Below, piece after piece: positions 42,872 to 51,703 of a DNA stretch of 64,000 nucleotides. The stretch spans positions 1 to 64,000 of the forward strand of contig JAHECR010000120.1 of NCBI GenBank assembly GCA_024641655.1, given 5' to 3'. Numbering within the stretch: position 1 is the stretch's first letter; each line of letters begins with the position of its first letter. A program made the position numbers and the translations under genes. The notes under the pieces were generated by a model, which saw only the letters and a program-made list of their open reading frames with translations, was not told where the DNA came from and made no database searches. Source of the DNA: Acidimicrobiaceae bacterium. GTDB taxonomy: Bacteria; Actinomycetota; Acidimicrobiia; Acidimicrobiales; UBA8592.

Positions 42872-44172
42872 GCCAGGACCTCTCCCCGCTCGCAGAGATC
42901 GAGCGCGCCGTGCAGGCACGCGCGAAGGACCGTGCGCTCGATCTCGCCACACCAGAAGGAGAGGCGGGGCTTCGCGCGCTGGTCGAGGAACAGCTCACCC
43001 GATGGAACGACGATCACAAGCGCGGCCTTCGTCCCTTCGCTCTCGTCGACACCGACCACCTGGCCGAACGGGCCTACCGCAACCTCACCGGTTACGGTCC
43101 CCTCACCGAGCTCCTCGCCGACCCTGACGTGTGGGAAGTGATGGTGAACGCGCCGGACGCGATCTTCGTGAAGCGGCACTCGGGGCCGAGCGGGTACCAC
43201 GCCGAGGCCTTTCACGACGACGACCACGTCGTCCGCACGCTCACGAAGCTGCTCGACGACTCGTCGACTTCGCACCGCAAGCTCGACCCATCCGAAGGAC
43301 TCCAGGATGCCCAGCTCGACTCGGGAGCCCGCCTCCACATCGTGCATCAGGACATCGCGCGCGGCGGCCATCTGATGGTCAACATCCGCAGGTTCACCGG
43401 TGTGGCGTTCACCGACCTCGACCAACTCGTCGAGCGGGACATGCTCAGCGCCCAGGTTGCGGCCTTCCTCGCCGCCGCAGTGCGATCGGGGCTGTCGATC
43501 GTCTTCTCGGGGGCCCCTGGCGCAGGCAAGACCACCATGCTGTCGTGCTGCGCTGCACAGATCGACCCCGCCAAGCGCGTCGTGATCGCCGAGGAGGTTT
43601 TCGAAGCCGACGTACCGGTCGCAAACCTCGCGAGCATGCAAACCCGGCCGGGCCGCGTCGACCGTGAGCCGGTCGACCTCCGACGCCTAGTCGCGGGGTT
43701 CCTCCGCATGGCGCCCGACGTCGCGATCGTCGGCGAGGTGCGCGACCGCGAGGCGCTCCCGCTGCTCCTCACCTTGAGCTCGGGCGTCGCCGGATTCACC
43801 ACCATCCATGCCGGTTCCGCCCGCCAGGCACTCACGCGACTGCGCTTCATCTGTCAACTCTCCGACACGAGCAACGAGCTGCCGATGTCGGCGCTCAATG
43901 CGCTGGTCTCGGAAGCCATCGATCTCGTCGTGCACTGCATCCGCACCCCGATGGGCCCGCGCGTCGGCCAGATCGTCGCCGTCGAGGATCTCCAGGCGGG
44001 GCCCGAGGCCACACAGTTCACCGTCACCGACGTCTTCGATCGCGAGCGCATCGACCAGCCGTTGCGCTGGACCGGCCAGATGCCGGTCCGAATGCAACGT
44101 GCCACCGACCAGCACGGCTTCGACCTTGCCGAGCTCTTGACGAGCGGCGACCCCGGAAGGAGCAGCTCGTGA
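42868..44172 (+). CDS. cpaF: TadA/CpaF secretion ATPase
   Basis: A 434-residue type II/IV secretion ATPase. The N-terminal domain contains YGPLTELLADPDVWEVMVNA. Walker A is SGAPGAGKTTMLS with Lys221. The Asp box is VVIAEEVFEADVP, Walker B MAPDVAIVGEVRDREALPLL, and the His box AGFTTIHAGSARQALTRL. It powers both extension and retraction of Flp pili at the membrane. It is between cpaE and tadB, with four-base overlaps on both sides. Confidence 0.95.
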   Translation: MSQDLSPLAEIERAVQARAKDRALDLATPEGEAGLRALVEEQLTRWNDDHKRGLRPFALVDTDHLAERAYRNLTGYGPLTELLADPDVWEVMVNAPDAIFVKRHSGPSGYHAEAFHDDDHVVRTLTKLLDDSSTSHRKLDPSEGLQDAQLDSGARLHIVHQDIARGGHLMVNIRRFTGVAFTDLDQLVERDMLSAQVAAFLAAAVRSGLSIVFSGAPGAGKTTMLSCCAAQIDPAKRVVIAEEVFEADVPVANLASMQTRPGRVDREPVDLRRLVAGFLRMAPDVAIVGEVRDREALPLLLTLSSGVAGFTTIHAGSARQALTRLRFICQLSDTSNELPMSALNALVSEAIDLVVHCIRTPMGPRVGQIVAVEDLQAGPEATQFTVTDVFDRERIDQPLRWTGQMPVRMQRATDQHGFDLAELLTSGDPGRSSS

Positions 44173-45068
44173 CCGAGCTCGTGCTCTCGCTCACCGGTGG
44201 CCTCGGCGTCTTCTACCTCTACACGGCACTCTCGCTCGGTTGGAGCGGGGCCCGGCCCACACCCAGCACCGGGACCAGGCCGACGAGGCCACGAATCGAT
44301 CTCGACCGGTGGCTCGTGCAGGCGGGCCTCGGGGGCGTCGACCGCAAACAGTTCCTGGCTGCGGTCGTGGCACTCTTCGTGTTCGGCGCCGCGGTCGCCT
44401 ATGCCATCTTCGGCGGGGTCGTTCCCGCAACGATCCTCGGCGCCTTCCTCGCCAGTACACCGGTGGCCTCGTACCGGATGCGACGGCAACGTCGCCGGAT
44501 GCGCGCCCACGAGGCGTGGCCGCGCCTGATCGACGAGATCCGCGTGATGACCGCTTCGGTCGGCAGGTCCGTCCCGCAGGCGCTGTTCGAGGTCGGTCGC
44601 CGCGCGCCGACAGAGATGCAGCCGGCGTTCGAGGCCGCACTCCGGGAGTGGCTCCTCACCACCGACTTCGAGCGCACCCTCGAGCTGCTCAAGTCCGGGC
44701 TTTGCGACCCCTCCGCCGACGTGACCTGCGAAACGCTGCTCGTGGCCCACCAGCTCGGCGGGACCGACCTCGATCGGCGCCTCAGCGCGTTGGCGGAGGA
44801 TCGCCTCGCCGACACCCAAGGGCGCAAGGACGCCGTGGCCCGCCAGGCCGGTGCTCGCTTCGCTCGCTGGTTCACCCTCGTGGTCCCCTTGGGTATGGCA
44901 CTGGTCGGTATGTCCATCGGCAACGGGCGTAGCGCCTATCGCACGACCTACGGCCAGGCGATGGTCGTCGTCGCGCTCGCCTTGATGATCGGCTGCTGGG
45001 CCTGGGCGACCCGCATCATGGCGCTGCCCGAGGAGCGACGGGTCTTCCCAGAGAGGAGCGCCCAGTGA
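44169..45068 (+). CDS. tadB: TadB-like inner-membrane platform protein
   Basis: A 299-residue GspF/TadB-type protein. It has an N-terminal TM and paired TMs (FLAAVVALFVFGAAVAYAIF), a cytoplasmic helical GspF domain (RLIDEIRVMTASVGRSVPQA, DRRLSALAEDRLADTQGRKD), and C-terminal TMs ending ALALMIGCWAWATRIMAL. It forms the platform on which the ATPase assembles pilins. Overlaps cpaF and tadC. Confidence 0.88.
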   Translation: MTELVLSLTGGLGVFYLYTALSLGWSGARPTPSTGTRPTRPRIDLDRWLVQAGLGGVDRKQFLAAVVALFVFGAAVAYAIFGGVVPATILGAFLASTPVASYRMRRQRRRMRAHEAWPRLIDEIRVMTASVGRSVPQALFEVGRRAPTEMQPAFEAALREWLLTTDFERTLELLKSGLCDPSADVTCETLLVAHQLGGTDLDRRLSALAEDRLADTQGRKDAVARQAGARFARWFTLVVPLGMALVGMSIGNGRSAYRTTYGQAMVVVALALMIGCWAWATRIMALPEERRVFPERSAQ

Positions 45069-45976
45069 CGCGCCTCGAGGTGGCCTCGGCGCTGTCGCTG
45101 CTGGCGGGCCTCACACTCCTGCTGTCGCTGCAGCGCTGGTTTCGTAGGCCCACGCTCGTCGAGCGCCTACGGCCGTACACGCCGCGCGGCATGGGGGCGG
45201 TTGCGCGCACTGGGCTCTTGTCGGTCGAATCGTTCCGCGACATCGTGGCCCCGCTGGCGCAGAGCGTCGGACAGATGGTCGCACGAGCCTTCGGCGTCTC
45301 CGAGGAGCTGAGTGTCCGGCTCCGACGCGCCCGATCGTCGGTCGACCCGGCGTCGTTCCGCACCCGGCAGCTCGGCTACGCGCTCGTGACCCTGATCGCC
45401 ACGCTCCTCGTGTCCACGGCAATCTCTCTACCGATCGAGGCTGCCTTCGTCCTGACCTTGACCGCACCACTGGCCAGCTTCCTGATTGTCGAGCAGCGCG
45501 TCGTGGCTGCATCGGAGGAGCATCGGCATCGGCTGTTCCTGGAGTTGCCGGTCGTCGCCGAGCAGTTGGGCATGCTGCTCGCTGCGGGGTACTCCCTCGG
45601 CGCTGCGCTTCACCGAGTCGCCCACCGGGGCAACGGCGTGATCGCAGAGGACCTTCGCGGCGTCGTAGGCCGCATCGGTCAGGGCCTGACCGAGGTCGAG
45701 GCCTTGCGAGAGTGGGCTGCACTCGCACGGGTCGATTCCCTCGACCGTCTCGTCTCGGTCCTCGCGCTGAACCGTGAGGCGGGCGACCTCGGTTCGCTCA
45801 TCGGCGACGAGGCGCGCACCATCCGACGCGAGGCACACCGATCGCTGCTCGAGACCATCGAGCGTCGCGACCAGCAGGTCTGGATCCCTGTCACGGTTGC
45901 GGCGCTGGTGCCGGGTTCCATCCTCATCGGGATCCCGTTCATCGAAGCCATGCGGACGTTCTCCAATGCGGGCTGA
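45065..45976 (+). CDS. tadC: TadC-like inner-membrane platform protein
   Basis: A 303-residue partner of TadB. It has an N-terminal TM (SALSLLAGLTLLLSLQRWF), a middle TM pair (LVTLIATLLVSTAISLPIEA), and a GspF domain (LELPVVAEQLGMLLAAGYSL, ALNREAGDLGSLIGDEARTI). A C-terminal TM (IPVTVAALVPGSILIGIPFI) follows. It probably forms a heteromeric platform with TadB. The 190 bp after it, before the pilin, hold no gene. Confidence 0.88.
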   Translation: MTRLEVASALSLLAGLTLLLSLQRWFRRPTLVERLRPYTPRGMGAVARTGLLSVESFRDIVAPLAQSVGQMVARAFGVSEELSVRLRRARSSVDPASFRTRQLGYALVTLIATLLVSTAISLPIEAAFVLTLTAPLASFLIVEQRVVAASEEHRHRLFLELPVVAEQLGMLLAAGYSLGAALHRVAHRGNGVIAEDLRGVVGRIGQGLTEVEALREWAALARVDSLDRLVSVLALNREAGDLGSLIGDEARTIRREAHRSLLETIERRDQQVWIPVTVAALVPGSILIGIPFIEAMRTFSNAG

Positions 45977-46166
45977 CGACCCGGTCGCTCCCACGCTGCG
46001 TAGGCCGACCGGCACGCATCGTCGACCAACGTCAGACGGCTCTTTCGAGCCCGCAGCGACCCATGTACGTTCGTCGCGACCGTCGTACCAGCCCGAGACA
46101 CAAGGCGGACCGCTCGCCTCCACGGGGGCCAATCAGATCAGCACCTACTCCGAGGAACGGAGAACC

Positions 46167-46385
46167 ATGAAGACTGCATTCCTGTCGCTCGCCACGCGAG
46201 TCTCGAACGTCCGACACGATCTCGACGCGAGGACAGCCGATCGGGGTGAAGGCGTCGTGTCGGTGGCAATCGCCGTGCTGATCATGGCGGCGCTCGGCGC
46301 TGTCGCCTGGGTCGCGTTCCGGGGGCTCTTCGACGACACGGTCGACTCGTCGCGCAACCAGATCGACCTGATCGGCAACAGCTGA
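46167..46385 (+). CDS. flp: Flp-type pilin candidate
   Basis: A 72-residue protein with a charged leader and a prepilin-like junction ADRGEGVVSVAIAVLIMAAL: Gly before Glu/Gly-Val, then a 20-residue hydrophobic helix. A short tail (FDDTVDSSRNQIDLIGNS) follows. This is the size and layout of Flp-type or actinobacterial small pilins. GGAG lies four bases before the ATG. The exact cleavage site is uncertain. It is preceded by the platform genes and followed by TadE-like genes, as expected for the major pilin. Confidence 0.7.
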   Translation: MKTAFLSLATRVSNVRHDLDARTADRGEGVVSVAIAVLIMAALGAVAWVAFRGLFDDTVDSSRNQIDLIGNS

Positions 46386-46394
46386 GTCGCTGCG

Positions 46395-46853
46395 ATGGCG
46401 CTTCGCTCGCCCCGACAGCGGCTCGTGACGCAGCGAGGCTCGGTTCGCGACCACCTGCGAGCGCGACCGGCGTCGAGCCGCGGGGTGGGCATCTTCAGCT
46501 CCGTCTTCGGACTGCTCTTCTTCCTCACGTTCCTGTTGTTCGCAGTCCAGATCGTCTACAGCCTCTACGCCACCTCAGTCATCAGCGCTGCGGCCTACGA
46601 CGCCGGTCGCCAACTGGCGCGCACCGGAGATCCGCTCATCGCCGAGGCGCGATTCGCAGACACCGTCGGCACCTACGACGCGTCTGCGGTGTTCAGCTTC
46701 GAAGGCGGGACGAGCTTCGGCGACGCCGAGACCATCGTCGTCTCGGTCATGGGGGCCAACCCCACGTTGCTGCCCGACCGCTTCGCCGGGCCTTTGCCCT
46801 TCGCCACCGTGCATCGCACGATCCGGATCCGCAACGAAAGGTTCGTTCGGTGA
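46395..46853 (+). CDS. TadE-like pseudopilin
   Basis: A 152-residue protein with a long basic N-terminus and one TM (GLLFFLTFLLFAVQIVYSLY), followed by TSVISAAAYDAGRQLARTGD, the TadE-family helix. The C-terminus is an extracellular beta-rich domain. TadE-like proteins are minor pseudopilins processed by the prepilin peptidase. Overlaps the next gene by four bases. Confidence 0.75.
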   Translation: MALRSPRQRLVTQRGSVRDHLRARPASSRGVGIFSSVFGLLFFLTFLLFAVQIVYSLYATSVISAAAYDAGRQLARTGDPLIAEARFADTVGTYDASAVFSFEGGTSFGDAETIVVSVMGANPTLLPDRFAGPLPFATVHRTIRIRNERFVR

Positions 46854-47308
46854 TCGCCGGGTCGGGCCGAGCACGCCGCACCTGTCGGGGCGACGAGGGG
46901 TTCGTCGGCGGCTCCGACGCCATGTTGTTCGGGGTGCTGATCTTCGTCTTCGGCATCCTTCTCGTGTTCAACGCCTGGGCCGTGGTCGACGCCAAGATGG
47001 GCGCAACGGCTGCTGCGCGTGAGGCGGTCCGCTCCTACGTCGAGTCCGATGGCGACTTCGGCCTCGCGGCCGACGCGGGACGCACAGCCTTCGGCGCCTC
47101 GACGAACCTCGACGTGTCCGGGCTCGAGATCGAGGTGACCGGGGCGTTCGCTCGCTGTGCTCGTGTCTCGGTGCGAGCCCGGTACGAGCTGCCGGCTCTC
47201 CGGCTTCCCTTTGGCGGGTGGGGTCGCGGCTTCGAGATCTCGGCGACCCACAGCGAGATCGTCGACCCCTATCGCTCTGGCCTCGAAGGGGTTGCGACAT
47301 GCGACTGA
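46850..47308 (+). CDS. TadE/F-like pseudopilin
   Basis: 152 residues from a GTG. A basic leader, one TM (LFGVLIFVFGILLVFNAWAV), VDAKMGATAAAREAVRSYVE, and an extracellular domain with two cysteines (FARCARVSV and the last residues ATCD). It has the same architecture as its upstream neighbour but is divergent in sequence. Overlaps the following gene by ten bases. Confidence 0.7.
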   Translation: MIAGSGRARRTCRGDEGFVGGSDAMLFGVLIFVFGILLVFNAWAVVDAKMGATAAAREAVRSYVESDGDFGLAADAGRTAFGASTNLDVSGLEIEVTGAFARCARVSVRARYELPALRLPFGGWGRGFEISATHSEIVDPYRSGLEGVATCD

Positions 47309-47757
47309 CGAACATCGGAGACCGACGTGGTGGTGACGCTGGGAGCACCCTGTTCCTGTTTCCCGCCGGCTTGCTGATCGTGCTCCTGCTCGGCGCCGTT
47401 GCCGTCGATCTCGGCAACGTGTGGCTCCAGCAACGGCGACTGGCCGATGCCGCGGACAGCGCGGCCAACGATGCGGTCACCTACGGGATCGATCAGCAGC
47501 AGTACCGCATCGACGGCAGGGTCGTGCTCGACGCCGGCCGCGTTGGCGACGTCGTTGCCGTCTCGATCGCCGGCCAGGAGTTGCCTGCGACCGTCTTCGT
47601 CGACCCACCGGTGATCGGTGTCGCCGCAGATGGATCGCCGGTCGTGTCGGTCCACCTGACATCGAGCGCCGACTTCATCTTCGGTCGGCTCATCGGCCCC
47701 CGCGGCCTCACGATCGAGGCGACGGGCCGGGCCGTGCTCGACGACGGGGTGCCCTGA
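47299..47757 (+). CDS. TadG-like protein (Flp pilus-assembly N-terminal domain)
   Basis: 152 residues from an ATG with GAAGGGG seven bases upstream. The TadG/Flp N-terminal motif is plain: TLFLFPAGLLIVLLLGAVAV, then DLGNVWLQQRRLADAADSAA, then NDAVTYGIDQQ. The C-terminal VWA domain of full TadG is missing, so it is a short version. Last gene of the pilus operon. Confidence 0.8.
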   Translation: MRLTNIGDRRGGDAGSTLFLFPAGLLIVLLLGAVAVDLGNVWLQQRRLADAADSAANDAVTYGIDQQQYRIDGRVVLDAGRVGDVVAVSIAGQELPATVFVDPPVIGVAADGSPVVSVHLTSSADFIFGRLIGPRGLTIEATGRAVLDDGVP

Positions 47758-47886
47758 TGACTGGGCTCCCGGGTGCACTGGTCGTGCGAGCGTTGGAGGA
47801 CCTCATCCGCTGCCTCTTAGTGACCCGCACCGTGATCGAACGTACGTTTGCCTCGGACTGTCACACCCCCTTCGCAGTGTCGGGGT

Positions 47887-48279
47887 ATGGCAGCTGACCG
47901 ACCTCGCTTCGGACCCTACGGCTCCTCGCTCGGGTCCGCGTGCGCAGTGATCGACAGCGTTCGGGCGCTCGACGACATCGACCCCGGGGAGGTGCGACGC
48001 AGCGAAGGTAACGTCACGTCCCGACATGCCCGCCAGGTGCGCGACCGCTCGGCCACGCTCACCGCCGTGCCCGCGCTGGGCGATGCCCTCGCACGGGGAG
48101 TCGTTGGCAGCGGCTGGACGCTGCGGTTCATCGCCGGTCGAACCCTCGTCATCGGACGACCCGACGGAGAGCTCCACGCCCGGGTGCAGATACGGCCCGC
48201 CGAGGTCGGCCACCCATCCGGCGTCGTTCACACCCCGTTCACACTGAGCGAACACCGGAGAAATATGACCCAACCATGA
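47887..48279 (+). CDS. hypothetical protein, faint DUF222-like region
   Basis: A 130-residue frame MAADRPRFGPYGSSLGSACA. The helical stretch AVIDSVRALDDIDPGEVRRS, then DRSATLTAVPALGDALARG, faintly recalls the DUF222 part of actinobacterial HNH proteins, where a phrase like ...LPALAEALAAGEIS occurs. The C-terminus (TLRFIAGRTLVIGRPDGELH) does not continue that family. It may be a fusion scar or a genuine small protein. The stop lies 110 bp before amtB. Confidence 0.35.
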   Translation: MAADRPRFGPYGSSLGSACAVIDSVRALDDIDPGEVRRSEGNVTSRHARQVRDRSATLTAVPALGDALARGVVGSGWTLRFIAGRTLVIGRPDGELHARVQIRPAEVGHPSGVVHTPFTLSEHRRNMTQP

Positions 48280-48387
48280 TGCTGCTCACTTCGTGAAGCG
48301 GGGCTGGAACCGCACGAAGGTACCTGACGACCAGTCGGGTATTGGCCGCACCGGTTCATCCGGTGCCCGAAAGCAGGAAAAGAGCAT

Positions 48388-49719
48388 ATGTACGGAGTCG
48401 TATTATCGTCGCTGGCCCAAAACACGGCCGACTCGGTTCAGGCGTACCTGGACAACGTCTGGGTCCTGTTGGCCGCCGTTCTCGTCATCTTGATGCAGGC
48501 AGGTTTCGCACTCGTCGAAGCCGGCCTCACGAGAGCCAAGAACGTGGCGAACATCTTCATGAAGAACCTGATGGACTTCTGCGCCGGGGCCGTCGCCTTC
48601 CTGGCGCTCGGGTTCGCCATCGCCTTCGGCGGTGACTTCAGTGGGTTCGGCAAGTACTTCGGCGCCAAGGGATTCTTCCTTGGCGACGGTGCCGCCACGG
48701 TCGGCAACTTGTCGCCATCGGTCTTCTTCATGTTCCAGGTGGCCTTTGCGGCAACCGCGGCGACCATCGTGTCCGGTGCCATGGCCGAACGCACGAAGTT
48801 CCGGGCCTATCTGGCCTACAGCTTCGTGATCAGCCTGTTCATCTACCCCGTCGTCGTTCGTTGGGTCTGGGGTGGCGGCTGGCTGCTCCAGGGCGTGGGA
48901 GTGCCTGGCACGTACCACGACTTCGCCGGCTCGAGTATCGTGCACATGGTCGGCGGCGTGGCCGCCTTCTGGGGAGCGAAAGCACTCGGCCCCCGGATCG
49001 GCCGCTACGACAGCGAAGGCAACGTCCGAGCGATCCCCGGCCACAGCATCCCGTTCGCCATCCTGGGCTGCTTCGTCCTGCTGGTCGGCTGGTACGGGTT
49101 CAACCCGGGCTCCGAGCTCGCCGCTGACGGCGCCATCGGCATGATCGCGGTCACCACCACCGCTGCGGCGGCGATGGGCGCCATCACCGCCATGTTCACG
49201 GTGTGGTACCGCACCGGCAAGCCCGACGTCGGCATGACCGGCAACGGCCTGCTCGCCGGTCTCGTCGCCATCACCGCCGGCTGCGCTGCGGTCACCCCCC
49301 AGGCAGCGCTGATCATCGGCGGGGCGGCCGGTGTGATCGTGGTCTACGCCGTGTCGTTCTTCGACAACGTGGCCAAGGTCGACGACCCGGTCGGTGCCAT
49401 CTCGGTCCACGGTGTCTGTGGCGCCTTCGGCACCATCTGTGTCGGCCTGTTCGCCCGAGAGGACGCTGACGGCTTCTGGACGAAGGGCCTCTTCTACGGC
49501 GGCAACGCCGACCAGCTGATCACCCAGGTCATCGGTGTCATCGCCATCGCCGCATGGGTCTCGATCACCGCCTACATCCTCTTCGCCGTGCTGAAGCAGT
49601 TCGGCGGCCTGCGGGTGAGCGCTGAAGAAGAGATCGAAGGTCTAGACGTCCTCGAGCACGGTTCGGCGGGCTACGGCGAGGGCTTCGGCTCCTCGACGGG
49701 TTCCATGATGATGCACTGA
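48388..49719 (+). CDS. amtB: ammonium transporter AmtB
   Basis: A 443-residue Amt/MEP/Rh channel with 11 TMs. Conserved features are VLLAAVLVILMQAGFALVEA, the FAGSSIVHMVGGVAAFWGA segment with the first pore His, and ISVHGVCGAFGTICVG with the second. It conducts NH3/NH4+ across the membrane when nitrogen is low. No glnK gene follows, which is unusual, since amtB-glnK pairs are the rule. The leader contains AGGAAAAG before the ATG and a small hairpin (CACCGGTTCATCCGGTGC) 30 bases further up. Confidence 0.95.
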   Translation: MYGVVLSSLAQNTADSVQAYLDNVWVLLAAVLVILMQAGFALVEAGLTRAKNVANIFMKNLMDFCAGAVAFLALGFAIAFGGDFSGFGKYFGAKGFFLGDGAATVGNLSPSVFFMFQVAFAATAATIVSGAMAERTKFRAYLAYSFVISLFIYPVVVRWVWGGGWLLQGVGVPGTYHDFAGSSIVHMVGGVAAFWGAKALGPRIGRYDSEGNVRAIPGHSIPFAILGCFVLLVGWYGFNPGSELAADGAIGMIAVTTTAAAAMGAITAMFTVWYRTGKPDVGMTGNGLLAGLVAITAGCAAVTPQAALIIGGAAGVIVVYAVSFFDNVAKVDDPVGAISVHGVCGAFGTICVGLFAREDADGFWTKGLFYGGNADQLITQVIGVIAIAAWVSITAYILFAVLKQFGGLRVSAEEEIEGLDVLEHGSAGYGEGFGSSTGSMMMH

Positions 49720-49738
49720 CCCTTGCAGAGTTCTTCGA

Positions 49739-49787
49739 CCGCCGGCCCCGGCCGCCCACCTCCTCACGGGTGAGCCGGGGCCGGCGG
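49739..49787. terminator. perfect 14-bp GC hairpin, bidirectional terminator
   Basis: CCGCCGGCCCCGGC at 49739-49752 pairs perfectly with GCCGGGGCCGGCGG at 49774-49787, with a 21-base loop that itself contains a CACC/GGGTG pair. CGGCCGTTTTCGG follows on the plus strand. It lies between convergent amtB and the minus-strand gene at 49817. Confidence 0.75.
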
Positions 49788-49816
49788 CGGCCGTTTTCGG
49801 CCGAGCGCCGTCTCGC

Positions 49817-50482
49817 TCAGCCGAGCAGGCGACGCCGGAGCTCGACAGCGACCTCGGTGCCGGTGATGGCTGCGATCTCCGCCTGCATGCGATCGACGAG
49901 CATGGTGTCGGCGACGTGGGCATCGGCTTCATCGGGACACCACCACGCCATCGATGCCCCACCTGGCCCCCAGTCTTCGCGGGTCCAGCGCCGCACCGTT
50001 GCCTCCTGGCGTCCGTCGGACGTCGAGGACCAGTCCATGGCCAAGGGGAGGCGCCAACAAACCGAGGGCTTCCAGTCAATCGGCGACTCGCCCTGGTCTA
50101 GGGCCGCGAGATGGAGCGCGCAGCCCTCCCCGCCGGCGAAGCCCGGCCGATTCAGGAAGATGCACGCGCCGTCGACGATGCGGGTCGCGCAAGGGGTGGC
50201 ATCGGCGAACACGCCGTCGAGCCGTGCGGCCTCGTGGTGTTCGAAGCGGTCGGGATCCAGTGTCGCCGCGTTGGCGACGATCAACATGGCCTCTTCCTCG
50301 TCTTCGATGCGCGCGCCGACGCTGCAGCACCCCTGCGCGAGATCAGGTGTCGGGGTATCGAGGATGCCCTGGCAGCCCTCGGACCAGATGCAGGTCCAGT
50401 GCGAGCTCAAGAACCCGCGATCGAACCGCCACACGACCTCACCATCGACGATGGTCTCCCAGCGCTCGTCCCCGTCGGGCAT
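49817..50482 (-). CDS. Cys-rich hypothetical protein (DUF3109-like metal-cluster type)
   Basis: A 221-residue protein with clustered cysteines: SHWTCIWSEGCQGILD, then LAQGCCSVGA, TPCATRIVDGACIFLNR, GGEGCALHLAAL, and KPSVCWRLPL. The C-x5-C ... CC ... C-x8-C ... C ... C spacing resembles proteins with a zinc- or iron-binding cluster annotated as DUF3109/YkgJ-like. Function is unknown. The start is uncertain: ATG 50482 (MPDGDERWETI) was chosen; an in-frame ATG at 50581 gives 33 more residues rich in Ala/Gly. Confidence 0.65.
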   Translation of the reverse strand: MPDGDERWETIVDGEVVWRFDRGFLSSHWTCIWSEGCQGILDTPTPDLAQGCCSVGARIEDEEEAMLIVANAATLDPDRFEHHEAARLDGVFADATPCATRIVDGACIFLNRPGFAGGEGCALHLAALDQGESPIDWKPSVCWRLPLAMDWSSTSDGRQEATVRRWTREDWGPGGASMAWWCPDEADAHVADTMLVDRMQAEIAAITGTEVAVELRRRLLG

Positions 50483-50972
50483 CGGGCCCGCTGGGCCGGC
50501 GCCTTCAGCGGACACCGACGCCCACCGCGACGCGTCGAGCCGCACGCACAGAGCAACCACGGACCCCGGGCACACGGACACGACGCGGTCGCTCGCTCAT
50601 CGTTGGAGCCTAACGAGTGCCGCCCGCGGGAGCAGCCGAGCCAGCCCGGCGATCTCCCCCTCCAGAGTTCCCGGGCTGGCTCGACACGGTGCCGCCGACC
50701 GGCCAGTCAGGCCCGGTGACGACGGACGGACAACCATCGCGTTCGCCCCAGGCCAGCAGATTTCGGTGCCGGTGTCTCAGCAGCCCCTTCAATCGTCACA
50801 TCATCGACGCACGCTCGTCATGGAGGCTCAGCGGGCGGAGTCGTCCCGTGGCCTTCCGCGATGACCTTTCACGGTGCTGCCACCTCACGGCGACGACCCC
50901 GTTTTCGGGTCCCGTTGTGGCAGTCCGGCGCGTCGCCACGGCCGTCTCGACTCGCCTATCATCGGTGGCGTC

Positions 50973-51119
50973 ATGCAGCGGAACACGCAACGCCTCATCG
51001 CCGGTCTGCTCGTGTTCGTGATGATCGCCGCCCTTGTCGTCGGCCTCTTCTCGAGTCGAAGCGCGAGCCAACCGGTCCCGAGCTCCACGATCTACCCGAC
51101 GGCTCCGACCACTCGATGA
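50973..51119 (+). CDS. small single-TM protein
   Basis: A 48-codon frame: MQRNTQRLIAGLLVFVMIAA, then LVVGLFSSRSASQPVP and a Ser/Thr/Pro tail. One TM helix follows a short basic N-terminus. A TATCAT hexamer 14 bases upstream could be a -10 box for a nearly leaderless transcript. It ends ten bases before the deacylase start, in the same direction. Confidence 0.5.
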   Translation: MQRNTQRLIAGLLVFVMIAALVVGLFSSRSASQPVPSSTIYPTAPTTR

Positions 51120-51129
51120 TCCCGCAGTC

Positions 51130-51603
51130 GTGACCCCGGCCGTCGACGCGCTCGAGCGAGCCGGCAGACCATTCCGGATCGTGCAGTACGACCATGATCC
51201 GGGCACGGCGAACTACGGCGCCGCGGCATCTGCCGCGCTCGGGGTCGACGGTTCCCAGATCTTCAAGACCCTCCTCGCGGCGGTCCCCGATGGGGAACTC
51301 GTCGTCGCCGTCATCCCGACGGTCAGCCAGCTCGACCTCAAGGCACTCGCCCGCGCCGCCGGGGCCAAGAGCGCGCGAATGGGCGACCCGGCACTCGTCG
51401 AGCGGCGTACCGGCTATGTCGTCGGCGGCATCTCGCCCTTCGGTCAGCGACAGCATCACCGCTGCTTCGTCGACGAATCCGCTGGGCTGTACGACGAGGT
51501 GTACGTCAGCGGCGGTCGGCGGGGCCTCGAGGTCGTCGTCGCTCCCGCGACGTTCGTGTCGATGCTCGATGCACTGTTCGCGGACCTCACGTCGAGGACC
51601 TGA
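51130..51603 (+). CDS. YbaK/EbsC-type Cys-tRNA(Pro)/aminoacyl-tRNA deacylase
   Basis: A 157-residue YbaK/ProX-like domain: TPAVDALERAGRPFRIVQYD, then LGVDGSQIFKTLLAAVPDGE with the catalytic-region Lys, VVAVIPTVSQLDLKALARAA and GYVVGGISPFGQRQ. The GG(I/V)SP(F/L)G motif lines the substrate pocket. It hydrolyses mischarged Cys-tRNA(Pro). The GTG at 51130 was chosen because nothing upstream resembles the family. Ends 100 bp before the nitroreductase. Confidence 0.9.
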   Translation: MTPAVDALERAGRPFRIVQYDHDPGTANYGAAASAALGVDGSQIFKTLLAAVPDGELVVAVIPTVSQLDLKALARAAGAKSARMGDPALVERRTGYVVGGISPFGQRQHHRCFVDESAGLYDEVYVSGGRRGLEVVVAPATFVSMLDALFADLTSRT

Positions 51604-51703
51604 CCCGACCCTCGGGAAACCGATCGATACGGTGCCCGCAGCTACCCGTCAGACCCTGCCGTCGGCCACACTCGGAGGTATCCCCCCGACCCAAGGAGAT
51701 CCC

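Noticed and set aside
47757-47897. 46-codon frame directly after the TadG-like gene (ATGA overlap)
   Set aside because: Coupled start, but no ribosome site, no hydrophobic segment and no recognisable pattern; too weak to call.
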